Assembly: GCF_044872765.1 (NCBI RefSeq) | Contig: NZ_CP085253.1 | Span: 248,001-312,000 of the forward strand | Direction: 5' to 3' | Length of the DNA stretch: 64,000 nt | Source of the DNA: Micrococcus sp023147585 | GTDB taxonomy: Bacteria; Actinomycetota; Actinomycetes; Actinomycetales; Micrococcaceae | Shown here: positions 41,086 through 50,487 of the stretch, one piece after another | Numbering within the stretch: position 1 is the stretch's first letter | How the letters are laid out: every line of letters starts with the position of its first letter | Notes under the pieces: model-generated | The model's input: only the letters and a program-made list of their open reading frames with translations | Told to the model about the DNA's origin: nothing | Databases searched by the model: none | Translations under genes and position numbers: made by a program

Positions 41086-44000
41086 ATGACGGTGTCGATG
41101 CGGGTCATGAGCGCGGGTGACGGCTACAAGTACCTGTTGCGCTCGGTCGCCGCAGCTGATGGTGAGCGTTCGCTGTCGACTCCGTTGACGCGCTACTACG
41201 CCGAGCACGGTACCCCGCCGGGACGGTGGCTCGGCTCCGGCCTCACCGGCCTTGGCGGTGGTCGCCTCGGGAGCGGCGATCAAGTTTCGGAGGCGCAGCT
41301 TCAGCTCTTGATCGGGATGGGCCGCGACCCCGTCACCGGAGAGCCACTCGGTAGAGCGTTCCCCGCGTACGCTCCGGTCACCGAACGCATCAAGCATCGG
41401 GTCGACCGACTGCCGAGCGACTTGGGGCCAGCTGGACGGGCGGAGGCGATCGCGCAGATCGAGGCCGAAGAAGCCGCACGCGGGACCCGTCGCGCCGTGG
41501 CCGGCTTCGACTACACATTTTCCGTCCCGAAATCCGTCTCGGTGCTATGGGCTGTGGCTGACGCGGGGACTCAGGCGCTGATCGCCGAAGCCCACCACGA
41601 CGCGGTCGCCGGGGTAGTGGATTTCATGGAACGTGAGGTCGCCGCCACCCGCACCGGCGTCACCGCCGGCGACGGGGCGGTCGCGCAGGTCGACGTGACC
41701 GGGCTGATCGCCACGGCGTTCGATCACTACGACTCCCGCGCCGGTGACCCGCAGTTGCACACCCATGTCGTGGTCAGCAACAAGATTCAGACCGCGTTCG
41801 ATGGGAAGTGGCGGTCGTTGGACGGCCGGCCGATGCACGCCGCCGTGGTCGCCCTGTCCGAGCATTACAACGCGGTTCTCGCCGATCGACTCACCCGCAC
41901 CTTTGGCGTCGGCTGGGAGGCCCGGGAACGGGGCCGGGATCGGAATCCGTCCTGGGAGATCGCGGCTGTCCCCGATGAGTTGATCGCCGCCTTCTCGACC
42001 CGCTCGCACGACATCGAGGCTGAGGCTGACCGGCTCATCGCCGAGCATGTGGCGAAGCATGGTCGACGTCCCTCTGCGGCGACGATCATGAAGCTCCGTG
42101 CCCAAGCCACCCTCGCGACCCGCCCGGACAAAGAGGTGCGATCGCTGGCTGACCTCACTGCCGAGTGGCGCAGCCGCGCCACCACCATCCTCGGAGACGA
42201 CGCAACATCGTGGGCCAGCCGCTCGACGAGCAACGAGCCGCCATCAGTGCTGCGCGCCGACGACGTGCCCCTGGAACTAGTTACTGAACTCGGCGCCTCG
42301 GTCGTGACCGTAGTGGGTGAGAAGCGGTCGACGTGGCGGCGCTGGAATCTGCATGCGGAAGCCTCACGGCAGACGATGGGCTGGCGGTTCGCCAGCGCAC
42401 GGGATCGTGAGGCGATCGTCGGGATGGTCACCGACGCGTCCGAGATTGCCTCGCTGCGGCTTACGCCGCCCGACCTCGCCACGTCACCGGCGGCATTCCG
42501 CCGCATCGACGGCACGAGCGTCTTCCGGCCGCGGCACTCCACGGTGTTCTCTTCTGAAGAACTGCTCGCGGCTGAGGATCGCCTGCTCGCCCGCTCCCGC
42601 ACCCTCACCGGGCCGACGGTTGCGCTGGCGACGGTGGAGAGCATGACTTCCCGTCCCGGCGCTGAAGGATTGATGCTCGGTGAGGACCAGGCAGACGCCC
42701 TGACTAAGATCGCGGTGTCCGGCCGGGTCGTGGACGTGCTGGTTGGCCCGGCTGGTGCGGGCAAGACCACCGCGATGAACGCGTTGCGGCGGTCGTGGGA
42801 AGCCGAGCACGGCGCGGGCTCGGTGGTCGGCCTGGCGCCCTCGGCGGTCGCCGCCCAAGTCTTGGCCGACGACCTCGGCATCGCCACGGAGAACACCGCG
42901 AAATGGTGGACCAACCACCTCACCCGCGGTACTACCTTCGGGGCCGGTCAGCTTGTGATCGTCGATGAGGCATCCCTGGCCGGCACCCTGTCCTTGGACG
43001 GGATCACCGCCCTCGCGGTCGATGCGGGTGCGAAGGTGCTGCTCGTCGGGGACTACGCCCAACTTCAGTCCGTCGAGGCCGGCGGCGCCTTCTCCCTGCT
43101 CGTCGGTGACCGTGATGATGTGCCCGAGCTGGTCGATGTCCACCGGTTCGTGTACCAGTGGGAGAAGGCCGCCTCCCTCGCGTTACGGCATGGACGACCC
43201 GATGTGATCGACACCTATTACGACCACGATCGCATCCATAGCGGCGACGCCGAGTCAATGACTGATGCCGCTTATGCCGCCTGCCGAGCCGACCGCGACA
43301 GAGGACTGGTGGCGGTGCTGATCGCCGAGACCCGCGAGGACGTGACCGCCCTGAACACACGCGCCCGTGCCGATCTGATCCTCGACGGCACCCTCACACC
43401 GGGGCGGGAGGTCGAGCTGAACGACGGCACCACCGCCGGTGTCGGAGACACGATCATCACCCGCCGCAACGACCGTCGCCTGCGCAACAGCAAGGAGTGG
43501 GTTCGCAACGGCGACACCTGGATCATCAAAGCCGTCCGCGACGACGGCTCGATCACCATCCACCGCACCGGACGTAGGTTCGGCGGTTCCATCGTGCTGC
43601 CCGCGCGTTACGTGGCCGAGCATGTCGACCTCGGGTACGCGGTCACCGCGCACGGCGCGCAGGGCGTCACCACCGACACCGCCCACGTCATGGTCCAGCC
43701 GACCACCACGCGGGAGAACCTCTATGTGGCCATGACCCGCGGACGCCGATCCAACGGGGCGTATGTCATCCTCGACCGCCCCGACGATCACCAACATCCC
43801 CATCCCGGCGACACCCCGGACGCCACGGCCCGTAGTGTGCTGTACGGGGTGCTCCAGCACACGGGTGCGGAGCTATCCGCCCACGAAACCATCACCGTCG
43901 AACACGAGCAATGGGGCTCCATCGCACAACTCGCCGCGGAGTACGAGACCATCGCCGCCGCAGCACAACACGACCGCTGGAGCACCCTCACCCGAGCCTC

Positions 44001-44631
44001 CGGTCTCACCGCGGAACAGTCCGAGACGGTGATCGAGTCTGACGCGTTCGGGGCACTCACCGCTGAGCTACGGCGAGCGGAAGCGAACCATCACGACATG
44101 GGCCACTTGTTCCCGCGCCTAGTGCGAGCGCGCGAGTTCGACGACGCAGACGATATCGCTTCGGTTCTTCACCACCGCGTCGCCCGGGTCACAGCGAGGC
44201 CCGCAGGGTCGGGCCGCACCCGGAAGGCACCGCGCCTGATCGCCGGCCTCATCCCAGAGGCGCAGGGCTCGGTGACAGGCGACATGCGGCAGGCCTTGGC
44301 AGAGCGGCAGGAGCTGATCGAGGGCCGCGCGACTGCCGTCCTCGACACTGCACTCGAAGCCGAAGACGCTTGGATGAAACCACTTGGCACGCCACCCCAG
44401 GACCCGCGCCGTGCAGCGGGATGGCGGCGACAAGCCCGAATCATCGCCGCCTATCGCGATCGGTACAGCATCACCGACGACACACCCCTGGGCGTCCCCC
44501 CAGAGATGACCGCGCAGAGAATCGACCGGGCACGCGCCGAGGCCGCGCTGAGCAACCTCACCGCACTGCAACACGACACTGGCACGGACCGGCGCCCCGC
44601 GCAGAGACGGACTCATGAACTCGGCCTCTGA
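41086..44631 (+). CDS. MobF-family relaxase with helicase domain (TraA/TrwC-like)
   Basis: A conjugative relaxase that nicks oriT and unwinds the strand, 1181 residues. N-terminal TrwC domain: MRVMSAGDGYKYLL, the Tyr-rich region TPLTRYYAEHGTPPGRW, and the three-His metal site in HTHVVVSNK (QLHTHVVV, about 224-232). C-terminal RecD-like helicase: Walker A VGPAGAGKTTAMNAL (about 560), Walker B LVIVDEASLAG, and UvrD_C-like AVTAHGAQGVTTD plus VAMTRGR. The frame is open to 41035; the ATG at 41086 gives the usual N-terminus TVSMRVMSAG. No coupling protein or T4SS gene accompanies it. Confidence 0.92.
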   Translation: MTVSMRVMSAGDGYKYLLRSVAAADGERSLSTPLTRYYAEHGTPPGRWLGSGLTGLGGGRLGSGDQVSEAQLQLLIGMGRDPVTGEPLGRAFPAYAPVTERIKHRVDRLPSDLGPAGRAEAIAQIEAEEAARGTRRAVAGFDYTFSVPKSVSVLWAVADAGTQALIAEAHHDAVAGVVDFMEREVAATRTGVTAGDGAVAQVDVTGLIATAFDHYDSRAGDPQLHTHVVVSNKIQTAFDGKWRSLDGRPMHAAVVALSEHYNAVLADRLTRTFGVGWEARERGRDRNPSWEIAAVPDELIAAFSTRSHDIEAEADRLIAEHVAKHGRRPSAATIMKLRAQATLATRPDKEVRSLADLTAEWRSRATTILGDDATSWASRSTSNEPPSVLRADDVPLELVTELGASVVTVVGEKRSTWRRWNLHAEASRQTMGWRFASARDREAIVGMVTDASEIASLRLTPPDLATSPAAFRRIDGTSVFRPRHSTVFSSEELLAAEDRLLARSRTLTGPTVALATVESMTSRPGAEGLMLGEDQADALTKIAVSGRVVDVLVGPAGAGKTTAMNALRRSWEAEHGAGSVVGLAPSAVAAQVLADDLGIATENTAKWWTNHLTRGTTFGAGQLVIVDEASLAGTLSLDGITALAVDAGAKVLLVGDYAQLQSVEAGGAFSLLVGDRDDVPELVDVHRFVYQWEKAASLALRHGRPDVIDTYYDHDRIHSGDAESMTDAAYAACRADRDRGLVAVLIAETREDVTALNTRARADLILDGTLTPGREVELNDGTTAGVGDTIITRRNDRRLRNSKEWVRNGDTWIIKAVRDDGSITIHRTGRRFGGSIVLPARYVAEHVDLGYAVTAHGAQGVTTDTAHVMVQPTTTRENLYVAMTRGRRSNGAYVILDRPDDHQHPHPGDTPDATARSVLYGVLQHTGAELSAHETITVEHEQWGSIAQLAAEYETIAAAAQHDRWSTLTRASGLTAEQSETVIESDAFGALTAELRRAEANHHDMGHLFPRLVRAREFDDADDIASVLHHRVARVTARPAGSGRTRKAPRLIAGLIPEAQGSVTGDMRQALAERQELIEGRATAVLDTALEAEDAWMKPLGTPPQDPRRAAGWRRQARIIAAYRDRYSITDDTPLGVPPEMTAQRIDRARAEAALSNLTALQHDTGTDRRPAQRRTHELGL

Positions 44632-44706
44632 TCACCCAGTCCGAACGCCGCGGCACAAGAAGGACGTCTCCCGCACCAACGCCCAGCCTCCAGGGCCGCG
44701 GACTCC

Positions 44707-45717
44707 TCACAGCGAGCGGCAGGGCGGGTCGGCGCTGTGCTCGTGCCGGTAGGTGAACTCCGACCCCAATGAGGAGCGGCGCACCTTCGCGCGGGACGCG
44801 GCATCTTGTTCGAGCAGACGAACCACGTCGGCAGAGTCGGTGACGAGCTGCGCCATGCCGTCGCGCAGGAGACGATGTGACCCAGCACTCGTGACACTGG
44901 TCACCGGTCCCGGAACCGCGCCCACGCCGCGGCCAAGGGCGCGTGCGTGAGCGGCGACGTGTAGCGAGCCGGATCGAGTGCCAGCCTCAACGACCACACT
45001 CGCGCCGGACAGCGCCGCCATGAGCCGGCCGCGCGCGAGAAACCGATGCCGAGTCGGTGCAGAACCCGGAGGCAGCTCGCTCACCAGCAGTCCGACATCG
45101 GCGATCCTTCTGAGCAGGTCGCCGTGACCTGCCGGGTAGGGGCGATCCACACCACCGGCGAGAACCGCGATCGTGTCCCCACCGGCAGCCAGACCCGCCC
45201 GATGAGCGGCGCCCTCGATGCCATATGCGCCGCCGGCCACGATGACGTGCCCACTGCTCGCCAGGTCTGCGGCGAGGTCACCGGCAACGTGCTCGCCGTA
45301 GGCGGTTGCGGCTCGGGCCCCGGTGATCGTCACTAGGTCGGTCATCGGGCGAGCGAGGAACGAGGTGGCACCTCGGGTCCACAGTACGTATGGGGCGCGC
45401 TCGCCCAGGTCGTCCAGCGCCTTGGGCCAATGCTCGTCGCCGGGGACGAGCGCCATGATGCCGCTTTGCCCGATACCGCGCATCCTCTCCGTGACGCCTT
45501 CGCGTCGACGTGGTAGCGCGAGGCGATCGCGCCACACCTGAGTGTCCACTCGATTCACGCCTGGGATCGTGCCGTCGTCCTCGACGAGTCGCAGCGTCTC
45601 GACCGCACCGACGCGCGAGAGAACACGACCAGTGACGGGGTCATCAGGCTCCGCGAGGATAGACAGCAGCATCCGAGCGCTGCGTTCATCAGGTGACAGG
45701 TCAGCGATAACCGCCAT
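44707..45717 (-). CDS. DprA-like DNA-processing protein, island-borne
   Basis: 336 residues with the SMF/DprA Rossmann-like domain: YVLWTRGATSFL, VTITGARAATAYGEHVAGDLA, VIVAGGAYGIEGAAHRAGLAAGG and VSELPPGSAPTRHRFLARGRLMAAL. The family RF...NR/RIIA region reads RHRFLARGRLMAAL. It is convergent with the relaxase gene. Mobile elements of Actinobacteria often carry such a DprA copy beside mobF; it may protect or process single-stranded DNA on entry. The ATG at 45717 follows AAGGAGCC. Confidence 0.85.
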   Translation of the reverse strand: MAVIADLSPDERSARMLLSILAEPDDPVTGRVLSRVGAVETLRLVEDDGTIPGVNRVDTQVWRDRLALPRRREGVTERMRGIGQSGIMALVPGDEHWPKALDDLGERAPYVLWTRGATSFLARPMTDLVTITGARAATAYGEHVAGDLAADLASSGHVIVAGGAYGIEGAAHRAGLAAGGDTIAVLAGGVDRPYPAGHGDLLRRIADVGLLVSELPPGSAPTRHRFLARGRLMAALSGASVVVEAGTRSGSLHVAAHARALGRGVGAVPGPVTSVTSAGSHRLLRDGMAQLVTDSADVVRLLEQDAASRAKVRRSSLGSEFTYRHEHSADPPCRSL

Positions 45718-45783
45718 GGGAGGGCTCCTTCTGCGTCGGATGACGTCGAGAAGGTGCACAGCACCACTCACACTGATAGACAG

Positions 45784-46128
45784 TCACGCCACGGCGGCAA
45801 CCGAACGACGGGCGATGCGCCGATCGCGCCACTCAGCCGCGCGGGCACGGAGCAGCAGGACGACGCTGACCGGGCCCATGATCGCGAACTTCATCGCGTT
45901 CCAGATGCACAAGAGCACCAGCAGGTACAGCCAACCGGGTCCGCCATCCTAGATCAGCACCATCAGGAAACTCGCAACGTACAAGTAGGGGACGGCCAGC
46001 AACATCGCAGGAAGACCCCATTTGAGCCCACGGCGTGTACGAACCGCGTCCAGCAGGAGGTTCGTGGGCATGTAGCGGCGCAGAAAGTAGCGGGTGTGAA
46101 CGCTGGCGATCCAGATCAAGCGGAACAT
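45784..46128 (-). pseudogene. Small membrane protein (annotated elsewhere as sulfate permease-like), amber-interrupted
   Basis: MFRLIWIASVHTRYFLRRYMP...TRRGLKWGLPAMLLAVPYLYVAS is the start of a small two- or three-span membrane protein that is frequent in actinobacterial plasmids and islands. The frame meets a TAG at about 45949-45951, right after SFLMVLI. Beyond it the same frame continues with the expected second half (DGGPGWLYLLVLLCIWNAMK, IMGPVSVVLLLRAR) to the natural stop at 45784. One nonsense mutation thus splits an otherwise intact 115-codon gene. GAGGAGAGG precedes the ATG. Confidence 0.72.
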
Positions 46129-46254
46129 GAGCACAGTCCTCTCCTCGTCTCCGGCGACAAGGAATCAAGAAGGACCGCTCCGGCCGAGGCCGACTGGTCG
46201 TCCCACCGCGTCCAGGGGCCTTGACCCTTGATCGTGGACACGGTGTCGGTTCGG

Positions 46255-47178
46255 TTATGCCGCTTCCGTGAGGGTAGCTGACCTCGCGGCGTCGTAGGCG
46301 TTCTCGTAGCTATTTGGGCTCACCTGGCCGATCGTGGAGTGGCGTCGGCGGGTGTTGTAGCGGTTCGCCCATCGGAACACGGCCCGGTAGGCCGTGGCCT
46401 GATCTGGAAATGCGGCCCGGCCCTCGAGTAGCTCCCGCTTGAGCGCGGCGTTGAAACTCTCCGCGAGTGAGTTGTCGGCACTCGTGCCCACCGCACCCAT
46501 GGACTGGACGACGGTGAGCTGCTCGCAGAGGGCCGCGTAGGCCTTCGAGGCGTAGACGCTGCCGTGGTCGCTGTGAAACACGGCGCCGGCGAGACTGCCG
46601 CGGTCGCGGGCCGCGGCGCGGAGTGCGTCCTCGACGAGTTCGGTGCGCATGTGGTCGGCGACCTGCCAGCCCGCGAGCTTGCGGGAGCCGAGGTCGATGC
46701 ACGTCGCGAGATACAGGTTCGACCCGTCTGCGATCGGGAGGTAGGTGATATCGCCGACGTACCGGCGGTTCGGCTCCCCGATCGAGAAGTCCCGGCCGAT
46801 CAGGTCGGGGAACTTCCTCCCGGACTGGTCCGGGATCGTGGTCTTCACCCGGCGTCGCAGCCGGATCCCCACCAGCTGGTGCTCACGCATCACGCGGGCG
46901 ACGCGCTTGTGATTCACCCGCTCGGCGGCGGTGGTGACGCCGTCGTTGAGGTCGGCGGTGATCCGGGGTGCCCCGTAGGCGCGGTCGCCGCCCTGGGCGG
47001 GGTCCTGCAGCACCCTGATCCGTGCGGCGAGGGCTGTATCTTCGGCCGCTCTCGCCGCCCGTCCCGGAGCCGCCGCGAGCCAGGCGTAGAACGACGACCT
47101 CGCGATCTCGACGATCTCGCACAACCGCTTCACGCCGTAGGCGTCCTTGTGGTCCTCGACGAACTGGAAGCGGTTCAC
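46255..47178 (-). CDS. IS3-family transposase OrfB
   Basis: 307 residues: YGVKRLCEIVEIARSSFYAWL (HTH_21-type N-terminus), GDRAYGAPRITADLND, and the rve core with Asp in NRRYVGDITYLP, Asp in VFHSDHGSVYAS and Glu in NSLAESFNAALKREL. The GTG start overlaps the OrfA stop codon (GTGA on the minus strand), so it may be reached by frameshifting or by coupling. Confidence 0.92.
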   Translation of the reverse strand: MNRFQFVEDHKDAYGVKRLCEIVEIARSSFYAWLAAAPGRAARAAEDTALAARIRVLQDPAQGGDRAYGAPRITADLNDGVTTAAERVNHKRVARVMREHQLVGIRLRRRVKTTIPDQSGRKFPDLIGRDFSIGEPNRRYVGDITYLPIADGSNLYLATCIDLGSRKLAGWQVADHMRTELVEDALRAAARDRGSLAGAVFHSDHGSVYASKAYAALCEQLTVVQSMGAVGTSADNSLAESFNAALKRELLEGRAAFPDQATAYRAVFRWANRYNTRRRHSTIGQVSPNSYENAYDAARSATLTEAA

Positions 47179-47504
47179 CAGTTCGTCTCCCCGGCGAAAT
47201 ACTTCGCCGCCTGACGGAGGATGTCCCGCTCCGTCTCGAGCTTCAGCTTCTCCGCCTTCGACGCCGCCAGTTCCGCCTCCAGCCGCACGATCCTCGCCGC
47301 CTGCGACTCCGACCGCCCCGACGTGGGCGGCGACATGGTGCCGGCGGTCGTCGTGCCCGAGCCGTGCTTCTCGACCCACTCCCGCAGCGCACCGCGGGAG
47401 ATCCCGAGGTCCGCCGCGATGCCATTCAACGTCGCACCGGGCGTCGACTCGTACAAGTCCACCGCCCGCTGCCGGAACTCGTCCGTGTAGTTCTTCCTAG
47501 CCAT
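47175..47504 (-). CDS. IS3-family transposase OrfA
   Basis: 109 residues: RKNYTDEFRQRAVDLYE and the helix GISRGALREWVEKHG form the HTH, followed by a leucine-zipper coil (AARIVRLEAELAASKAEKLKLETERDILRQAAKYF). Typical OrfA length and ending. Confidence 0.92.
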   Translation of the reverse strand: MARKNYTDEFRQRAVDLYESTPGATLNGIAADLGISRGALREWVEKHGSGTTTAGTMSPPTSGRSESQAARIVRLEAELAASKAEKLKLETERDILRQAAKYFAGETNW

Positions 47505-47565
47505 CCCTCGGATTCTCGCTTCCCCATCATCGTGTTGGAATCAGCGTGTCCAAGATCAGGGGTCA

Positions 47566-47850
47566 AGCACCCAGCGATGGTCAAGCAGGTAGAGGCCGCC
47601 TACTACAAAGATACTCCAGCCGCGTGTCCGAGGGAAGAGCAGAGGTAACTCACCCCCCGCGTCAGCAGCCCTACCGAGCGGTGGTCGGGGAGCCGTCAAC
47701 GCCCTGCGGCGCGGCCCGCCAACAAAGCGTGGCGACCGTGTCGTCGCACGCTTGACGCGTCCGGATCGGAGACAATGGTGTCCGACAGGGATCTCCTGAC
47801 CACCGAGGCGACTGGCCCAGCCGAGCCATCGCCAGAGAGCGAGGCAGGCA
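47566..47850 (+). other. Gap between IS and qatA, containing the qat promoter region
   Basis: No gene is supported. CTTGACGCGT (47751-47760) and AGACAAT (47770-47776) are promoter-like hexamers but only 13 bp apart, so the pairing is doubtful. The qat transcript must start here or within the IS end. Confidence 0.3.
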
Positions 47851-49605
47851 ATGGCGGCTCCGCCCCCACAGATCAGGCTCTGGGACGACAACCCCACCAG
47901 CCTGGACCTTCTAGGGTTCGACGCCGTGGTCGACCCCATCGTCGCGGCGGTCCGTGAACACAACATCCACCCCCTGACACTATCGGTGCAGAGCCCGTGG
48001 GGCGGCGGCAAGTCCACCGTGCTCAAGCTCATCGAAGCCGAGTTCAAGGACGACGAGACCTGCTTCGTCGTCGCCACCAACCCTTGGGCGTACGACGACC
48101 AGGACGACGTCAAGGGCACCCTGATCTCGGAGATTCTCCACGGCATCCAAGCCCAAGTTCCCGATCCCGGCACCAAGGACAAGGTGGCGAAGAAGGCCAG
48201 GGAACTCCTAGAACGCGTGAGCTGGAGCCGGGCCGCAGTCGCAATCGCCAAAGGCGCTCTCACTTTCCAAGTGGACCCCAAGGAGATCGCTGAGATCTTT
48301 CGACCGAAGGACCCCGGCGGCACACAGTCGATGGCAGGCTTCAACGACGCCTATAAGGAACTGCTCGCACTGATCCCGAATGTAGAGCGCGTCGTGGTGC
48401 TCGTGGACGATCTGGATCGGTGCCTCCCGGACGCCGTGACCGCCACGCTCGAAGCGATCAAGCTGTTCCTGTCCACAGAGAAGATGGTGTTCGTGCTCGC
48501 GGCCGATCAGGACATGGTTCGTGATGCCATCTCGGTCAGCCTGGACGGCGCTCGACGCGGGGACATCTTCGCCAAGCGGTACCTGGAGAAGATCGTCCAG
48601 CTCCCGATCGCGCTCCCACGCCTGTCCGGAGCGGACGCCGAGGCGTACATCGGCCTGCTGATCGCAGGACGAACGATGCACGAGACCGACCTGCACGCAC
48701 TGGCCGCTCATGTTCGCACGCGTCGAAATGCCAATCAGACGCCGCTGCTGCATGACCTCGGCAAGCTGGATGCCGCGCCAACGAAGGCTGATCTGGCGCT
48801 GGCGACCCAGCTCGCGGAAGGCTTGAGCGCTGATCGTCGCTCCAACCCTCGCCAGATCAAACGATTCCTCAATGCCTTCGGCGTCCGCGAATCCATCGCC
48901 CGCGCACGCGAGGTCACCGTCGCTCCGGCCGTGATGATCAAGATGCTTCTGCTCGAAGAGCTCTACCGCACCTCCTTCAACACCCTCGCCGCGTCGCCCG
49001 CTCAGGAACGTAAGACACTCCTGGCCCGCTGGGAGGCCTGGGCGAACCCGTCGGGAGAAGAGGGCGAGGACGCCACGCTCCCCGCCGGCATCGACGAAGG
49101 CACCAAGGACTGGGCCGCTGCGCCTCCGTTCCTCAAAGGGGAGAACCTCGACCCCTACATCAGTCTCGCCGCGAGCCTCATCAACGTCAGCATGGGTGCG
49201 CAGGTCTCCGATGACGTGCTGACGCTCATCAACGACCTTCTCGGCGAGAGCGAAACCGCCCGGAATGTCGCCGCTGACACCTTGTCCGAACGAGGCCAGG
49301 ACGAACAGCTTGCGGCACTGGAAGTGCTGATCAGCGCGACGAAGCGCACCGACAATGCAGAATCGGTGATCCGGGGCGCTGTCCTCTGGGGCGGGAAGAA
49401 CCCGGCGCTGGAAGAAGCGACCGCTGCCGGCATCGAGGCGCACTGCTGGGGAGCGCGGCTGACCCCGGGCGCCATCGTCGAACTCGCGAACAGCGGACGA
49501 CCCGCACTGGTCGCGCTCGTGCGGCGGGCCGCAACGGACGCCGCGTTGCACCCTTCGACGCAGGCTGCGGCGCAGGACGAACTGGAGCAGCTCGATGGGA
49601 ACTAG
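47851..49605 (+). CDS. qatA: Qat anti-phage system ATPase QatA (KAP P-loop NTPase)
   Basis: 584 residues. The KAP-type NTPase has Walker A SPWGGGKS (48-55) and Walker B VVVLVDDLDRC (181-191); KAP proteins place a long insertion between them, as here (56-180). A helical, mostly acidic C-terminal half (about 330-584) has no recognised domain. In QatABCD it is the ATPase subunit, presumably the sensor or motor. The insertion lacks the transmembrane helices seen in many KAP proteins. It overlaps qatB by 11 nt, so the four genes are translated as one unit. The ATG at 47851 follows GAGGCAGG. Confidence 0.88.
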   Translation: MAAPPPQIRLWDDNPTSLDLLGFDAVVDPIVAAVREHNIHPLTLSVQSPWGGGKSTVLKLIEAEFKDDETCFVVATNPWAYDDQDDVKGTLISEILHGIQAQVPDPGTKDKVAKKARELLERVSWSRAAVAIAKGALTFQVDPKEIAEIFRPKDPGGTQSMAGFNDAYKELLALIPNVERVVVLVDDLDRCLPDAVTATLEAIKLFLSTEKMVFVLAADQDMVRDAISVSLDGARRGDIFAKRYLEKIVQLPIALPRLSGADAEAYIGLLIAGRTMHETDLHALAAHVRTRRNANQTPLLHDLGKLDAAPTKADLALATQLAEGLSADRRSNPRQIKRFLNAFGVRESIARAREVTVAPAVMIKMLLLEELYRTSFNTLAASPAQERKTLLARWEAWANPSGEEGEDATLPAGIDEGTKDWAAAPPFLKGENLDPYISLAASLINVSMGAQVSDDVLTLINDLLGESETARNVAADTLSERGQDEQLAALEVLISATKRTDNAESVIRGAVLWGGKNPALEEATAAGIEAHCWGARLTPGAIVELANSGRPALVALVRRAATDAALHPSTQAAAQDELEQLDGN

Positions 49606-50482
49606 CGGCGCCTACGGCGGCAGCAACTCCACCGAGTGGAACGAGTTCCGAGACGCGTGGGGCGATCTTGGCTCATCGAGCGGCAGAAACGCCCCTGACG
49701 GCGCCGACGACGGCTCTACACCCGACCCATCGTCGGACACGCTCTTCGACCCCGCACAACCAGCCTCGGACGTCGACCGCGCCGGCCAAGCACTCATCGA
49801 TGCGCTGTGGCGCGACGACCCCGCTGCCAGGGGCAATACCGTGCCCCCAATTCCTCGCCCTCGCGTCCCCGGACGCCGAGGGGCTGGCGCCGGAGGAGCG
49901 GGTGGCGCCGGCGCCGGGACTTCGGGGGGACGTTCCGCAGGCACGGGCCGCTCCGGCAGCAGATCTACCCGGCAGGTCATCGGCGGGGCCTCCCGTGGCG
50001 GCGCGACGATCGGAGCCGCCTATGCGCTCAGGAACCGCGATGCCCAGAGACTGGCGGACTACGGACTCTCGCTGGACGAGTTCGACTCGCTAACGCCGCG
50101 CGCACGCATCAGCAGACTCGTAACCCTCATGATCGGCGACGACGGGCACCCCGACGACCGAGCCATCCGACAAGCAGCCACCGAGCAAGTCAAGAAAATC
50201 GTCGCCACCGACAAAGAACCGCCCACCGCTGCTGAAGCGATCAAAGGGTTCGTCAGTGCTTACATTTTCCAGCTCGGCCTCGTGGAACTTCAAGACCAGA
50301 TCACCAACGGCACTCTCGATGGGAACGAGGCGGTCACACGCGAACGGATGCTGCGTGGCTGGATCGACGCGAAGGTGCGTGGCCTTGATATCGACGCCGC
50401 CCCGGCTCTATCCGCCAACAGCCTGCATCAAGCCGCCGCCGACCTCGCCCAACGAGCGATCCGCGTACTGAGGGCAAGGTAA
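49595..50482 (+). CDS. qatB: Qat anti-phage system associated protein QatB
   Basis: 295 residues, assigned by position and by the typical N-terminus GTSGAYGGSNSTEWNEFRDAW. A Gly/Arg/Ser-rich flexible segment (about 85-125, e.g. RRGAGAGGAGGAGAGTSGGR) follows, then a compact helical C-terminal domain (about 130-295, beginning RSTRQVIGGASRGGATIGAAY). No catalytic motif is visible. QatB is required for defence in the characterised system, but its activity is unknown. Its ATG lies inside the end of qatA. Confidence 0.82.
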   Translation: MGTSGAYGGSNSTEWNEFRDAWGDLGSSSGRNAPDGADDGSTPDPSSDTLFDPAQPASDVDRAGQALIDALWRDDPAARGNTVPPIPRPRVPGRRGAGAGGAGGAGAGTSGGRSAGTGRSGSRSTRQVIGGASRGGATIGAAYALRNRDAQRLADYGLSLDEFDSLTPRARISRLVTLMIGDDGHPDDRAIRQAATEQVKKIVATDKEPPTAAEAIKGFVSAYIFQLGLVELQDQITNGTLDGNEAVTRERMLRGWIDAKVRGLDIDAAPALSANSLHQAAADLAQRAIRVLRAR

Positions 50483-50487
50483 TCGAC

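Larger units (their letters stand above)
46222..47565 (-). mobile_element. IS3-family insertion sequence (second element)
   Basis: About 1.34 kb. The ends are related inverted repeats, TTGACCCTTGATCGTGGACA on the left (from about 46221) and TTGACCCCTGATCTTGGACA on the opposite strand of the right end (to about 47566). It contains orfA and orfB on the minus strand, both intact. No target duplication is evident at the ends. It differs in sequence from the first IS in the island. Confidence 0.85.

Noticed and set aside
40758..41120. 120-codon plus-strand frame before the relaxase
   Set aside because: No recognisable domain, poor start context, overlaps the relaxase start, Arg/Pro-rich composition of a shadow frame.
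45754..46224. 156-codon plus-strand frame opposite the small membrane protein
   Set aside because: Composition (His, Gln, Arg-rich) is that of an antisense frame; the minus strand carries a recognisable protein with one nonsense codon.
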